A stretch of 64,000 bases of DNA. It comes from Sandaracinaceae bacterium. Its GTDB lineage: Bacteria; Myxococcota_A; Polyangia; Polyangiales; Sandaracinaceae. Shown here piece after piece: positions 39,444 through 47,561 of the stretch; positions within the stretch are counted from its first letter, which is position 1, and every line of letters starts with the position of its first letter. The translations under genes and the position numbers were made by a program. The stretch is taken from assembly GCA_040218145.1 (NCBI GenBank), contig JAVJQK010000101.1, forward strand, positions 62,001 through 126,000, in the 5' to 3' direction. The notes under the pieces were generated by a model. That model saw only the letters and a program-made list of their open reading frames with translations. It had not been told where the DNA came from and ran no database searches.

Positions 39444-40910
39444 GTGAACGGCGGGGAAGGCGTGGAGTGGACCGAGGGGGACCTGTCGATCTCCCTCGGG
39501 CGCGTGGCGACGGCGGCGCTCGGGGGAGACTCGCTCTACCTCGTGCGACACCGGGATCTCGCGAGCTGGAAGCTCGAGGGCGACGCCGCGGCGCCGTGGC
39601 ACGAGCCGGTCAGCGCGACGCGGCGCATGCAGCTCGACGAGCGCTACCTGCACGTGGCCGCCGATCCGCGCGGGGTCTTCTACGTGCTCCTCGCGGACGG
39701 GAGCGTCTGGCGGCGCGCGCCGGGCGAAGATCTCGAGGCGATCTCCGGGCCCGACGTGCGCGTCGCCGGCCACTACGCGCACCGCGTCGGCTTCGTGCAC
39801 GACGAGACGGCGAACCAGCTCGTCATCGCGGGGGGCGACAACCGCAACGACACCTGCGCGCTCGACCTGACCACGCGGACGCTCGTGCCGCTGCCCTACG
39901 GGCCCGGCCACGGCGTCGGGCAGACCGTGGCCACGCCGCACGGCGTGTATCGCCTGACGGAGGACGAGCTGTGGCTCCTGCGCGGGCGGGACTGGACGCT
40001 GGTCGAGCGCCACGAGCACGCCCGACGCGACCAGGGCGTCCTGCTCTTCTGGTCGCCCGGGGACGACGCGCTCTTCTTCGTCTCGGAGACGCTGTCCCAT
40101 CGCGAGCCCCCGCTCTGCGTGGAGCTCACCTCGGACGGCGCCAACCCGCCCATCACGCTGCAGGGCTCGTTCTCCTCGGCGCTCGAGATGCACGGGCACG
40201 TCGCGCAGGTGGAGCCGCGCGGCAAGCGGCTCGTGCAGACGGACCGGCTCGGGCTGCATCACCTGCCGCTCTCGTCGCTGCAGCTCGAGGGCGGGCCGCC
40301 GACGGCGCCGATCGCGCATCAGCGCTCGGTCGTGCGAACGCCGCCGAGCCACTGGTACCGGGAGGCGCTCGCGCTGCGTCAGCGAGACCTCGAGGCGCCC
40401 GACCTCGAGATCGGCGTGCGCGACGGCTGGATGCTCGCCGCGACCCTCCCCGTCAGCCCGCACCTCCCGCTCGCGAACGCGGGCTCGCTCGTCCTCTTCA
40501 GCCGCGAGGTCCCCTACGACTACGACCCGTGGGAGCTGGCCTTCACGAACGCCTTCGAGGCGCGGATCGTCGACGAGGTCTACCCCATGACCGCGGGCGG
40601 CATGCTGCTGGACGCCCGGCCCTACCGCGAGGTCGAGCCCATCTTCGCGAGCCGCGTGGACACCGCGCACGACGGCGCGGCGCACTACGCCCGTGGCTCG
40701 AAGATCGGCGGCTTCCCCGCCCTGGTCACGGGCACACGCGAGGACGCCGCGAACGCCTTCGTCTCGGACCTCCGCTGCGAGGACTGCGACGCTCGCCTGC
40801 GCTTCGCGGTCCAGCTCGCGTGGCCCGAGTGGGACCTGATCAGCGCGGTGCTCTACGTCTACGCCTGCCCCTTCGGTCACTCCGCGGCCGCGAAAGCACA
40901 GAACGTCTAG
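39444..40910 (+). CDS. Unknown protein, propeller-like N-part and DUF1963-like C-part
   Basis: A 488-residue soluble protein with GTG start. The first 270 residues alternate short strands and His/Gly/Asp loops (YAHRVGFVHDETANQLVIAG, GQTVATPHGVYRLTEDELWL), suggesting beta-propeller blades. The last 110 residues (SKIGGFPALVTG, CEDCDARLRFAVQL, LYVYACPFGHSA) resemble DUF1963/YwqG-like proteins, with a CxxC and a further Cys-His that may bind zinc. No signal peptide. The gap before it (39320-39443) holds only the hairpin described separately. Function unknown. Confidence 0.65.
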   Translation: MNGGEGVEWTEGDLSISLGRVATAALGGDSLYLVRHRDLASWKLEGDAAAPWHEPVSATRRMQLDERYLHVAADPRGVFYVLLADGSVWRRAPGEDLEAISGPDVRVAGHYAHRVGFVHDETANQLVIAGGDNRNDTCALDLTTRTLVPLPYGPGHGVGQTVATPHGVYRLTEDELWLLRGRDWTLVERHEHARRDQGVLLFWSPGDDALFFVSETLSHREPPLCVELTSDGANPPITLQGSFSSALEMHGHVAQVEPRGKRLVQTDRLGLHHLPLSSLQLEGGPPTAPIAHQRSVVRTPPSHWYREALALRQRDLEAPDLEIGVRDGWMLAATLPVSPHLPLANAGSLVLFSREVPYDYDPWELAFTNAFEARIVDEVYPMTAGGMLLDARPYREVEPIFASRVDTAHDGAAHYARGSKIGGFPALVTGTREDAANAFVSDLRCEDCDARLRFAVQLAWPEWDLISAVLYVYACPFGHSAAAKAQNV

Positions 40911-40955
40911 CCGTTCGCAGACCGTGGCCCGGTGCGCTCTGGTAGGCTCCCGGGG

Positions 40956-41363
40956 ATGAGCTCGGGCAGCGCGGCGCACCGCGGAATTCGGGTCGACTCG
41001 TCGCTCTGGCCGGTCGTCCACATGCAGGTCTTCGCGGACGTCACGGAGGCGGACGTCGACGTGGCCTACGACGAGCTGGAGTCGCTCGTGCCCCGGGGTC
41101 GCCACGTGCACCTGACCGACCTTCGGCACGTCAACCCGCTCACCATCCCGGCGACGCTCCGAAAGAAGTTCGCCGAGCGGGAGCGCCGGCTCGCCGAGGT
41201 CGCGGAGGGGGTCATCATGGCCGACGCGCGCGTCGTCGATCACCCGGTCGTGCGTGGGCTCCTCACCGCGTTCGAGTGGCTGGTGGGCGACGTCCCGTGG
41301 CCGGTCACGAACCACGCCTCCGAGCGAGCCGCCCTGGACTGGCTTCGCGAACGAGGCTTCTGA
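40956..41363 (+). CDS. Small STAS-like/SpoIIAA-like protein
   Basis: A 135-residue protein with alternating strands and helices: a first strand (SLWPVVHMQVF), a helix (TEADVDVAYDELESLV), HVHLTDLRHVNPL, a long charged helix (RKKFAERERRLAEVAEGVIM) and ASERAALDWLRERGF at the end. This order is like the SpoIIAA/STAS fold seen in many myxobacterial proteins. No catalytic residues are evident. Start is the ATG after a CGGGG. It is convergent with an SDR 21 bp away. Confidence 0.6.
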   Translation: MSSGSAAHRGIRVDSSLWPVVHMQVFADVTEADVDVAYDELESLVPRGRHVHLTDLRHVNPLTIPATLRKKFAERERRLAEVAEGVIMADARVVDHPVVRGLLTAFEWLVGDVPWPVTNHASERAALDWLRERGF

Positions 41364-41384
41364 GCTGCGCGACGCGGCCGTCCG

Positions 41385-42332
41385 TTACGGGCGCGCTTCG
41401 TTCTCGGCCGGCGCCTCGTCGAAGCCGCGCACGATCTCCTCGGTGCGGTCCCAGAGCTTCTCGGCCAGCTCGAGGTCCCGGCCGTGCCGTGAGGACTTGG
41501 CCACGTTGCAATCCGAGAAGTACTCGCCGTTGATCTCCGCCGCCGCGGGGTGAGCGGCCACGTAGCACTGGGTCGCCGCGCCCTGCGGGATGCTCTTGAA
41601 GGCGAGCGCGGACAGGACGGGCATGAGCGCGCGGGCCACGCCGGGGAGGTGACGGCCGAGGTTGGTGTCGATCACGCCGGGATGGAGCGCGTTCGCGGTC
41701 TTGCGCGTGCCCTCGAAGCGCTTGGCCAGCGAGCGGGCGAAGAGCAGGTTGGCCAGCTTGGACTGCCCGTACGCCTTGTTCGGCGTGTAGCCCTGCTCGA
41801 AGGTCAGATCGTCGAGCTGGATGCCGCCCGGCGGCGCCCAGTTGTGGGCCGCGCTCGAGAGCATCACCACGCGCCCGTCGTCGGTGAGCTGATCGAGCAG
41901 GCCCGTCACGAGCATGAAGTGGCCGACGTGGTTGGTGAGGAACTGCAGCTCCTGGCCGTGGGCCAGGGTCCGCTCGGGCAGCGCCATGATGCCCGCGTTG
42001 CAGAGGAGCACGTCGATGGGTCCGTGCGCGGAGGCCGTCTCCACGCAGGCCCTGACCGAGGCGGGCTCCGACAGCTCGCACGCGAGCGGGACCGCGTCTT
42101 TCCCCAGCGACGCCAGGGCGTCTCGCGCCTTGGCGAGCGTGCGCGCCGCGCCGAGGATCCGCGCCCCGCGCATGTGCAGCACCCGCGCCGTCTCCGCCCC
42201 AAGCCCGGAGTTGATCCCCGTGATCAGGACCGTCTTGCCGCTCAGGTCCACCCCATCGGTGACCTCTTCGGCCGTGGACGCGTAGCCGAACCCGCTGGGG
42301 CCGGCGCTCTTGAACCATGCGTAGAGCGACAT
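41385..42332 (-). CDS. SDR oxidoreductase, retinol-dehydrogenase-like
   Basis: A 315-residue protein. TGINSGLG at 38-45 is the cofactor motif, CNAG at 111-114, Ser159/160, Tyr188 and Lys192 (YGQSK). The GLNSxxG-type pattern with the SSAAH and NLLFARSLAKR elements is typical of the RDH/WWOX-like SDR group that reduces hydrophobic aldehydes or ketones, usually with NADP(H). The N-terminal 30 residues (LYAWFKSAGPSGFGYAS) are like those of bacterial members. It lies 50 bp downstream of the gene at 42383-42994 on the same strand. Confidence 0.9.
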   Translation of the reverse strand: MSLYAWFKSAGPSGFGYASTAEEVTDGVDLSGKTVLITGINSGLGAETARVLHMRGARILGAARTLAKARDALASLGKDAVPLACELSEPASVRACVETASAHGPIDVLLCNAGIMALPERTLAHGQELQFLTNHVGHFMLVTGLLDQLTDDGRVVMLSSAAHNWAPPGGIQLDDLTFEQGYTPNKAYGQSKLANLLFARSLAKRFEGTRKTANALHPGVIDTNLGRHLPGVARALMPVLSALAFKSIPQGAATQCYVAAHPAAAEINGEYFSDCNVAKSSRHGRDLELAEKLWDRTEEIVRGFDEAPAENEARP

Positions 42333-42382
42333 GGCATCGACCTGGGGCGAGTCGACGGCGACCGCCAGTCCTAGAGCACATC

Positions 42383-42994
42383 TCAAGCCCAGCTGATCTG
42401 ATAGGCGAGCTTGTCGGGGGTGCAGCGCTCCGGCAGCTGGCGCACGTAGGCGACGCGGCAGAACATCTCGATCAGCGCGTGCAGCACGCCGCGCATGCCG
42501 TGCTGGATGTAGTCGTAGCGAGCGACGGGCCAGGCGTAGGCCTCGAGGCGCGCCTCTTTCGGGCCCAGCTTGTAGAGCGCGATGTTCCCCCCGATCCAGA
42601 TGCGCCGCCAGAGCCGCGGGGTTCGCTCCAGCACCGCCCACGGGCTCGCGCCCGCGCTCTTGGCCGCGCGCACGACGACGCTGAGGATGGTGGCGTGCAG
42701 ACGATCGGACACCTCGCGTCCGATGTCGTAGAGCTCCGTCGCGCTGAGGCCCAGCCGATCGCACGCCGTGTAGTGGGCGTGCGCGACGTCGATGGGCAGC
42801 CACATACCCGCGACGTGCATCTCGATCACGTCTCGGTGCTCGGGCGGCACGTGCCGCAGATATCGATCCCAGAGCTCGCGCTCCTTGAGGGCGCGGACAC
42901 TGGACGAGAGCCAGGTGCTCCTGAACTCCGAGGCGAGGGCCGTGGCTGCCGTGGCGGCGACGAGCGCCTCCTCGGTGGGGTGGGGGTACTGCAT
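42383..42994 (-). CDS. Unknown helical protein, possibly DUF2378-like
   Basis: A 203-residue, mostly helical protein with notable aromatic and His residues: WDRYLRHVPPEHRDVIEMHV, MWLPIDVAHAHYTACDRLG, LHATILSVVVRAAKSAG, LWRRIWIGGNIALYKLGPKE. The general layout recalls the myxobacterial DUF2378/TIGR02265 proteins, but I cannot confirm it by eye. No signal peptide or obvious metal site. It is first in a likely two-gene operon with an SDR, and divergent from a zinc-ribbon protein by 92 bp. Confidence 0.6.
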   Translation of the reverse strand: MQYPHPTEEALVAATAATALASEFRSTWLSSSVRALKERELWDRYLRHVPPEHRDVIEMHVAGMWLPIDVAHAHYTACDRLGLSATELYDIGREVSDRLHATILSVVVRAAKSAGASPWAVLERTPRLWRRIWIGGNIALYKLGPKEARLEAYAWPVARYDYIQHGMRGVLHALIEMFCRVAYVRQLPERCTPDKLAYQISWA

Positions 42995-43086
42995 GAGAGG
43001 GCGACGTACGGCAGGCCCGGCCGGGCATGAAGACGATCTGACCGGACATTCCGCCGCCTGACGCGAACGGCCAAGGAACCGCGCGC

Positions 43087-43638
43087 GTGTCGGGTCGGAG
43101 GGGCGTGAGCTTCCACATCCCCGAGCCGTGCGAAGAGCGCTGGGAAGACATGGCCCCCCGCGGGGAGGGCCGCTTCTGCGAGCGCTGTCAGCACACCGTC
43201 GTCGACCTGTCGAAGATGAGCCGCGCCCAGGCGGAGAGCCGGATGCGCCGCGTGACCGGCGACTACCTGTGCGTGCAGCTCGCGGTGGACGAGGACGACG
43301 CGCCGCTCTTTCGGCCCGCGCCCTCGCGCGCCCCGCACTGGGCCGGCGGCCTCGTGCTGCTGAGCGCGCTGAGCGCGGCGGGCTGCGCCGAGGGGGACGC
43401 GCCCGAGATGACCGAGACGATCGAGCCGTGTGAGCTGCCCGACCCGGGACCGGCGATGCAGCCGGTGGTGACCCAGCCCGCGCCGGAGGCGGTCCCGGAG
43501 GCGGTGGCGATGCCCAGCGACGCGGGCGCGGGCGCCCTCTCAGCGGCCGAGCGAGAAGCGCTCGAGGCCCGGAAGCACGCCATCCAGACCCCGCCCATCC
43601 GCATGGTGCGGGGCCGGATGCCGCGCCACCGGTTCTGA
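43087..43638 (+). CDS. Zinc-ribbon N-domain protein with membrane segment and lipobox-like Cys (copy 1)
   Basis: A 183-residue protein, GTG start. The N-terminal domain has PCEERW...GRFCERC..TVVDLS with Cys15, Cys31, Cys34 and Cys62, a pattern I know from Bacteroidetes proteins of the type PCHEDW..M.P...GRFC..C...VIDF, thought to bind metal. Then comes a basic stretch (SRAPHW), a hydrophobic segment (86-99) and an AAGC ending at Cys100, like a lipobox placed 100 residues in. The tail of 83 residues is Pro/Glu-rich. Topology would put the zinc domain in the cytosol and the tail outside. A full paralogue of identical length lies at 48535-49086. Its stop abuts the DoxX gene stop (TGATCA). Confidence 0.78.
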   Translation: MSGRRGVSFHIPEPCEERWEDMAPRGEGRFCERCQHTVVDLSKMSRAQAESRMRRVTGDYLCVQLAVDEDDAPLFRPAPSRAPHWAGGLVLLSALSAAGCAEGDAPEMTETIEPCELPDPGPAMQPVVTQPAPEAVPEAVAMPSDAGAGALSAAEREALEARKHAIQTPPIRMVRGRMPRHRF

Positions 43639-44052
43639 TCAGGCGGAGGCGAGCGAGCCCGTCCGATCGACGCCGCGGGGCGTGATCGGCGCCTTCTTCC
43701 AGCGGCCCCAGGCGACGAAGAGGCTGAGCGTCATGAGCACGGCCGGCGCGCCGAGCCCGGCGATCTCGCCGCGCACGAGGTGCAACACCAGCGCGAGCAG
43801 CATCACCAGGCCCAGGCTGGCCGCCGCGAGGGGCGTCAGGCCTGGCTTGATGCGGGTCGCCGCGGGCAGGATCAGCCCGATCGCGCCGAGCACCTCCGCG
43901 CCGCCCGCCAGACGCGCCATCCACGGGAAGTCGGCCGCGAAGGCCATCCCGCTCGCCACCAGCTCGTCGATGGGCGTGGCCAGCTTCATCGCGCCCGCCA
44001 TGCCGAACGCGGCGGCGAGGAGCACCTGCAGGATCCAGAGCGTGATCTTCAT
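43639..44052 (-). CDS. DoxX-family membrane protein
   Basis: A 137-residue inner-membrane protein with four hydrophobic segments: ILQVLLAAAFGMAGAMKLAT (first, with the GxxK pattern), LAGGAEVLGAIGLILPA, GLTPLAAASLGLVMLLALVL and LGAPAVLMTLSLFVAW. Length and the AGAMKL motif fit the DoxX/DoxX-like family, often linked to respiration or oxidative stress. Start ATG is preceded by AAGGAGAG. It is divergent from a LysR-type regulator; the intervening operator-like sites suggest the regulator controls it. Confidence 0.87.
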   Translation of the reverse strand: MKITLWILQVLLAAAFGMAGAMKLATPIDELVASGMAFAADFPWMARLAGGAEVLGAIGLILPAATRIKPGLTPLAAASLGLVMLLALVLHLVRGEIAGLGAPAVLMTLSLFVAWGRWKKAPITPRGVDRTGSLASA

Positions 44053-44084
44053 CGTCGTCTCTCCTTGGAGAGCGAAGTCTAGGA

Positions 44085-44142
44085 GGTTCCCTAGGCGCAA
44101 CCATCGGGCGCCCTTGCAACCCATGGTTGCCCTGGTGCAACC
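44085..44142. promoter_or_regulatory. Twin operator sites between DoxX and LysR genes
   Basis: Two 18-bp sites of form GGTTSC-N6-GCAACC lie exactly 40 bp apart: 44085-44102 (GGTTCC...GCAACC) and 44125-44142 (GGTTGC...GCAACC). A further palindrome GCAACCCATGGTTGC at 44116-44130 adds a half site between them. Repeated dyads at four helical turns in a divergent LysR gap are the expected layout of recognition and activation sites. The downstream site ends eight bases before the GTG start, so the regulator probably represses its own gene (inference). Confidence 0.75.
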
Positions 44143-44149
44143 TAAAGGC

Positions 44150-45055
44150 GTGAACCTGGTGGATCTCGACGCGTTCGTCCGGGTGGTGGAGACGGGCAGC
44201 CTGACCGGCGCGGCCGAGCAGCTCGGGGTCCCGAAGTCCACCGTCAGCCGCCGGGTGGCCCGGCTCGAGGACGCGCTGGGGCTGCCGCTGCTGACGCGCT
44301 CGGCCCGCAGCGTGACCGTGACCGAAGATGGGCTGCGGCTGCACGCCCGCTCCGCGCCCGCCCTGCGTCAGCTCGCGGAGGTCGAGCGCGAGCTGGACGA
44401 CCGGGCCGAGACGCCGACCGGCGTGCTGCGGCTCACCACGCCCCAGGACCTCGGCCACTCCACCGGCTTCGCGCGCCTGCTCACCGACTTCCGGGAGCGC
44501 TTCCCGGAGGTGATCGTGGAGGTCGAGCTGACCAACCGGGTGCTCGATCTCGCGGCCGAGGGGTTCGACCTCGCGCTCCGGCCGAACGCGCCGAGCGTGG
44601 GAGGCGGCGGCCTGGTGGGCCGGCGGATCGCGACGCACGGCGCGGGCCTCTACGCGAGCCCGGCGTACCTCGCGCGCCGCGGGCGCCCCGAGCTGCCGGG
44701 CTCCCTCGCCGGCCACGATCTCGTGCACCACCGGGTGCTGCCGCGCGACCGCGTGGTGCTGCGAAGGGACGACGACACCGAGGTCGAGCTGGCCGCGAAG
44801 AGCGTGATGATCTGCAACGACTTCTGGCTCGTCGCGGCGGCCGCGGTGCAAGGCGGAGGCGTGGCCGTGATCCCCGAGATGATGGCCGAGCCCCACGTGG
44901 AGCGCGGTGAGCTCGAGCGCCTCTTCCCCGCCCTGTCGGCGATGCGTGGCTCACTCTGGGTGGTGTGGCCCGAGGGTCGCCACCTCGCCCCTCGCGTGCG
45001 CGCGTTCGTCGACCACATCGTCGACCGATCCGGGCGCCCGGAGCTCTGGCGGTAA
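44150..45055 (+). CDS. LysR-family transcriptional regulator
   Basis: A 301-residue protein. Helix-turn-helix at the N-terminus (TGSLTGAAEQLGVPKSTVSR) and a periplasmic-binding-like effector domain in two lobes (VLRLTTPQDLGHS to the end). The GTG at 44150 (NLVDLDAFVRVVETG) gives the usual LysR start and leaves the operator dyad free; the ATG at 44123 would lie in the operator. It most resembles the group of LysR regulators divergent from small oxidoreductase or DoxX genes. The effector is unknown. Confidence 0.92.
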   Translation: MNLVDLDAFVRVVETGSLTGAAEQLGVPKSTVSRRVARLEDALGLPLLTRSARSVTVTEDGLRLHARSAPALRQLAEVERELDDRAETPTGVLRLTTPQDLGHSTGFARLLTDFRERFPEVIVEVELTNRVLDLAAEGFDLALRPNAPSVGGGGLVGRRIATHGAGLYASPAYLARRGRPELPGSLAGHDLVHHRVLPRDRVVLRRDDDTEVELAAKSVMICNDFWLVAAAAVQGGGVAVIPEMMAEPHVERGELERLFPALSAMRGSLWVVWPEGRHLAPRVRAFVDHIVDRSGRPELWR

Positions 45056-45108
45056 CTTTTCTCTCTCGATCGCGTCAGTCGCGCGTGCGCACGTTCGTCC
45101 GGGGGCTC

Positions 45109-47547
45109 ATGACGCACGCTCTCCTCTCCCGGACAGGCGGCCAGGCGGCGCTCTTCGCGCCCGATGAGACCCAGGCCTATCGCACCCTCGTCGGCATCGC
45201 GGGGCGCCACCTGCGGCCGCTCCCCCCGGGGTTCCTCGCGCGGCACGTGCTCCGTCTCTACGGCGCGGACGGGTGGCCGCTCCAGCGCGCGGCGTTCGAG
45301 GTCACGCTGCGCTATCGCGCGCAGGCGTCCTCGCTCGAGGTGTGCGCGCGCCCCGAGACCGCGCTCGGTGTGTACACGCTCCGCGATCGTTCGGGACCCT
45401 CGCCGTGGCGCACCCACCTCGGCTCGCTCGAGCCGCTCGACGCGTGCTGCGACTGTCCGGCGTTTCTGAAGAACGGCCTGGGGCTCTGCGCGCACGTCGT
45501 CGCGGTGCTGCTCGACCTCGCCGGAGAGAACACGGAGGCCGGGGCCTGGGAGCGGGCCTGCGCCGCGGCTCCGCTCCGCCACGCGCTGGAATGGGATCCG
45601 GTGAGGCCCATCGTCGGAGACGCGCCCTGGTGGGCTCGGCTGCGGTTTCGTGGCGCGGGGCGAGGACCGCGCTTCGTTCGCGCCTGGGTTCGCGACGCCG
45701 ACGGGACGCGCGCGCCCTCGGCGGACCGGCCGGCCGACTGGCTGCCGCTCGCGCGACGCTTCGTCGAGCGCCACCCGGGTCGCGTCTCCCCGTCGGCGGC
45801 CGCGCTGATCGAGCGGCTCACACCTCGCGCGAGCGATCCACCGCTCGATCTCGACGCGGCCCTCGCGTCGCTCCATCGCCCGCTCTACGACTATCAGCGC
45901 GAGAGCCTCACCCGGCTCCTCGACACGGGACGGCTGCTGCTCGCCGACGACATGGGGCTCGGCAAGACGGCCCAGGCGATCGCCGCGTGTCACGTGCTGC
46001 GACGGAGCGGCCGGGTGCGGCGGGGTCTCCTGATCGTCCCCGCGCCGCTCAAGTCACAGTGGCAGCGCGAATGGCTCTCCTTCAGCGACGCGCCGGTGAC
46101 GGTCGTCAGCGGTCCGCCTCCTGCCCGCCGCGCCCTGTACGACGCCACGGACGAGGGCTTCCTGATCGTCAACTTCGAGCTCCTGCGTCGCGACGCGGCG
46201 AGCCTGCGGGAGTGGGCGCCCGACCTGGTCGTGATCGACGAGGCGCAGCGCATCAAGAACGCCGCCACCCTGACCGCGCGCACGGTCAAGACCTTCGCGC
46301 CGCGCTACCGATTGGCGCTCACCGGCACGCCGCTCGAGAACCGCCTGCCGGAGCTCGGCTCGATCATGGAGTGGGTCGACGAGCGCGCGCTCGCGCCGAC
46401 GTGGCGCATCCCCGTCGTGCACGGCGGCGTCGGCTGCGCGACGCGCCTGCAGTCCCTCCGGAGTCGGATCGCGCACTGCTTCCTGCGGCGGCGCCGCGCG
46501 GAGATCCTGGACCAGCTCCCTGCGCGCACCGACACGACGGTGCCCGTGGAGATGACCCGCCGGCAGCTCGTCCTGCACCGCGCGCTCGACTCGCGCGTCG
46601 CGCGCCTGATCAACGAAGCCAAGAAGCGTCGGCTGAAGCCGGAGGAGCAGCTGCTGCTCATGTCATTGCTGACGCGGCAGCGGGTCATCGCGAACGGCGT
46701 GGCGCAGAAGGAGTTCGAGGAGCGCTGGGTGCGGCTGAAAGACCTGGCGCCCACCAAGGAGGCGCTCGCGAGCACGGACTCGCCCAAGCTCGAGGCCCTG
46801 CGTGAGCTGGTACGGAGCCTCGTCATCGACCAGGGCCGCACGATCGTGGTGTTCAGCCAGTGGCGGCGCATGCTGAAGCTCGCGTGGTGGGCCACGCAGG
46901 CCCAGCTCGAGCCCGAGGGCCTGCGCTCGGTCTTCTTCACCGGAGCCGAGTCGCTGAAGGCCCGGGACCGGAGCGTGGTGGAGCTGCACGACGACCCCCG
47001 GACGCGCGTGCTCTTCTCCAGCGACGCCGGGGGCGTGGGCCTGAACCTCCAGCGCGCGGCGACGGCCTGCGTGAACCTCGAGCTGCCCTGGAACCCGGCC
47101 GTGCTGGAGCAGCGCGTCGCCCGCATCCACCGGCTCGGTCAGACCCGGCCGATCGACGTCTACAACCTCGTCGCGCACGACTCGATCGAGGGGCGCATCG
47201 CGGGCCTCGTGGACGCCAAGCGCGCGCTCTTCGACGGCCTGTTCGACACGGACGAGGACCACGTGATCGTCGACGACGCGAGCCTCGTACAGCGCCTCTC
47301 CGCGCTCTGGGAGCCGGTGGCGGAGGAGCCCCTCGAGGACGGCTCCGCGGCGCTCCCCGCGGAAGCGCCGACTCCAGCGCCGCCCGCCCCCGAACCGAGC
47401 GGCCCGCGTGTGCAGCAGCTCTTCGAGCGCGTCCGCGTCACCGCGCGCGAGGACGGCGGACTCGTCATCGACGCGCCCCCCGACGCAGCGGAGGACCTCG
47501 CGGCGCTCTTCCGCGGCATGGCCGCCACCCTGAAGCGCGCCGGCTGA
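45109..47547 (+). CDS. SWIM zinc-finger SNF2-family helicase-like ATPase
   Basis: An 812-residue protein. SWIM zinc finger: Cys114-x-Cys116-x10-Cys127-x-His129. SNF2 ATPase: Walker A DDMGLGKT at 280-287, DEAQ box (VVIDEAQRIKN), TGTPLEN, and C-terminal motifs ENRL, GGVGLNLQRA and QRVARIHRLGQ, so both RecA lobes are complete. Bacterial SWIM-SNF2 proteins are translocases thought to remodel nucleoprotein; some belong to defence loci, but no methylase or other defence gene is nearby. The tail after residue 730 is Pro/Ala-rich. The ATG follows GGGGG; an earlier start overlaps the LysR gene. Confidence 0.92.
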   Translation: MTHALLSRTGGQAALFAPDETQAYRTLVGIAGRHLRPLPPGFLARHVLRLYGADGWPLQRAAFEVTLRYRAQASSLEVCARPETALGVYTLRDRSGPSPWRTHLGSLEPLDACCDCPAFLKNGLGLCAHVVAVLLDLAGENTEAGAWERACAAAPLRHALEWDPVRPIVGDAPWWARLRFRGAGRGPRFVRAWVRDADGTRAPSADRPADWLPLARRFVERHPGRVSPSAAALIERLTPRASDPPLDLDAALASLHRPLYDYQRESLTRLLDTGRLLLADDMGLGKTAQAIAACHVLRRSGRVRRGLLIVPAPLKSQWQREWLSFSDAPVTVVSGPPPARRALYDATDEGFLIVNFELLRRDAASLREWAPDLVVIDEAQRIKNAATLTARTVKTFAPRYRLALTGTPLENRLPELGSIMEWVDERALAPTWRIPVVHGGVGCATRLQSLRSRIAHCFLRRRRAEILDQLPARTDTTVPVEMTRRQLVLHRALDSRVARLINEAKKRRLKPEEQLLLMSLLTRQRVIANGVAQKEFEERWVRLKDLAPTKEALASTDSPKLEALRELVRSLVIDQGRTIVVFSQWRRMLKLAWWATQAQLEPEGLRSVFFTGAESLKARDRSVVELHDDPRTRVLFSSDAGGVGLNLQRAATACVNLELPWNPAVLEQRVARIHRLGQTRPIDVYNLVAHDSIEGRIAGLVDAKRALFDGLFDTDEDHVIVDDASLVQRLSALWEPVAEEPLEDGSAALPAEAPTPAPPAPEPSGPRVQQLFERVRVTAREDGGLVIDAPPDAAEDLAALFRGMAATLKRAG

Positions 47548-47561
47548 TGGGGAGCGCTCGC

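Noticed and set aside
45109-47547. DISARM or other defence island
   Set aside because: No methylase, nuclease or DUF1998 partner is seen around the SNF2 gene.
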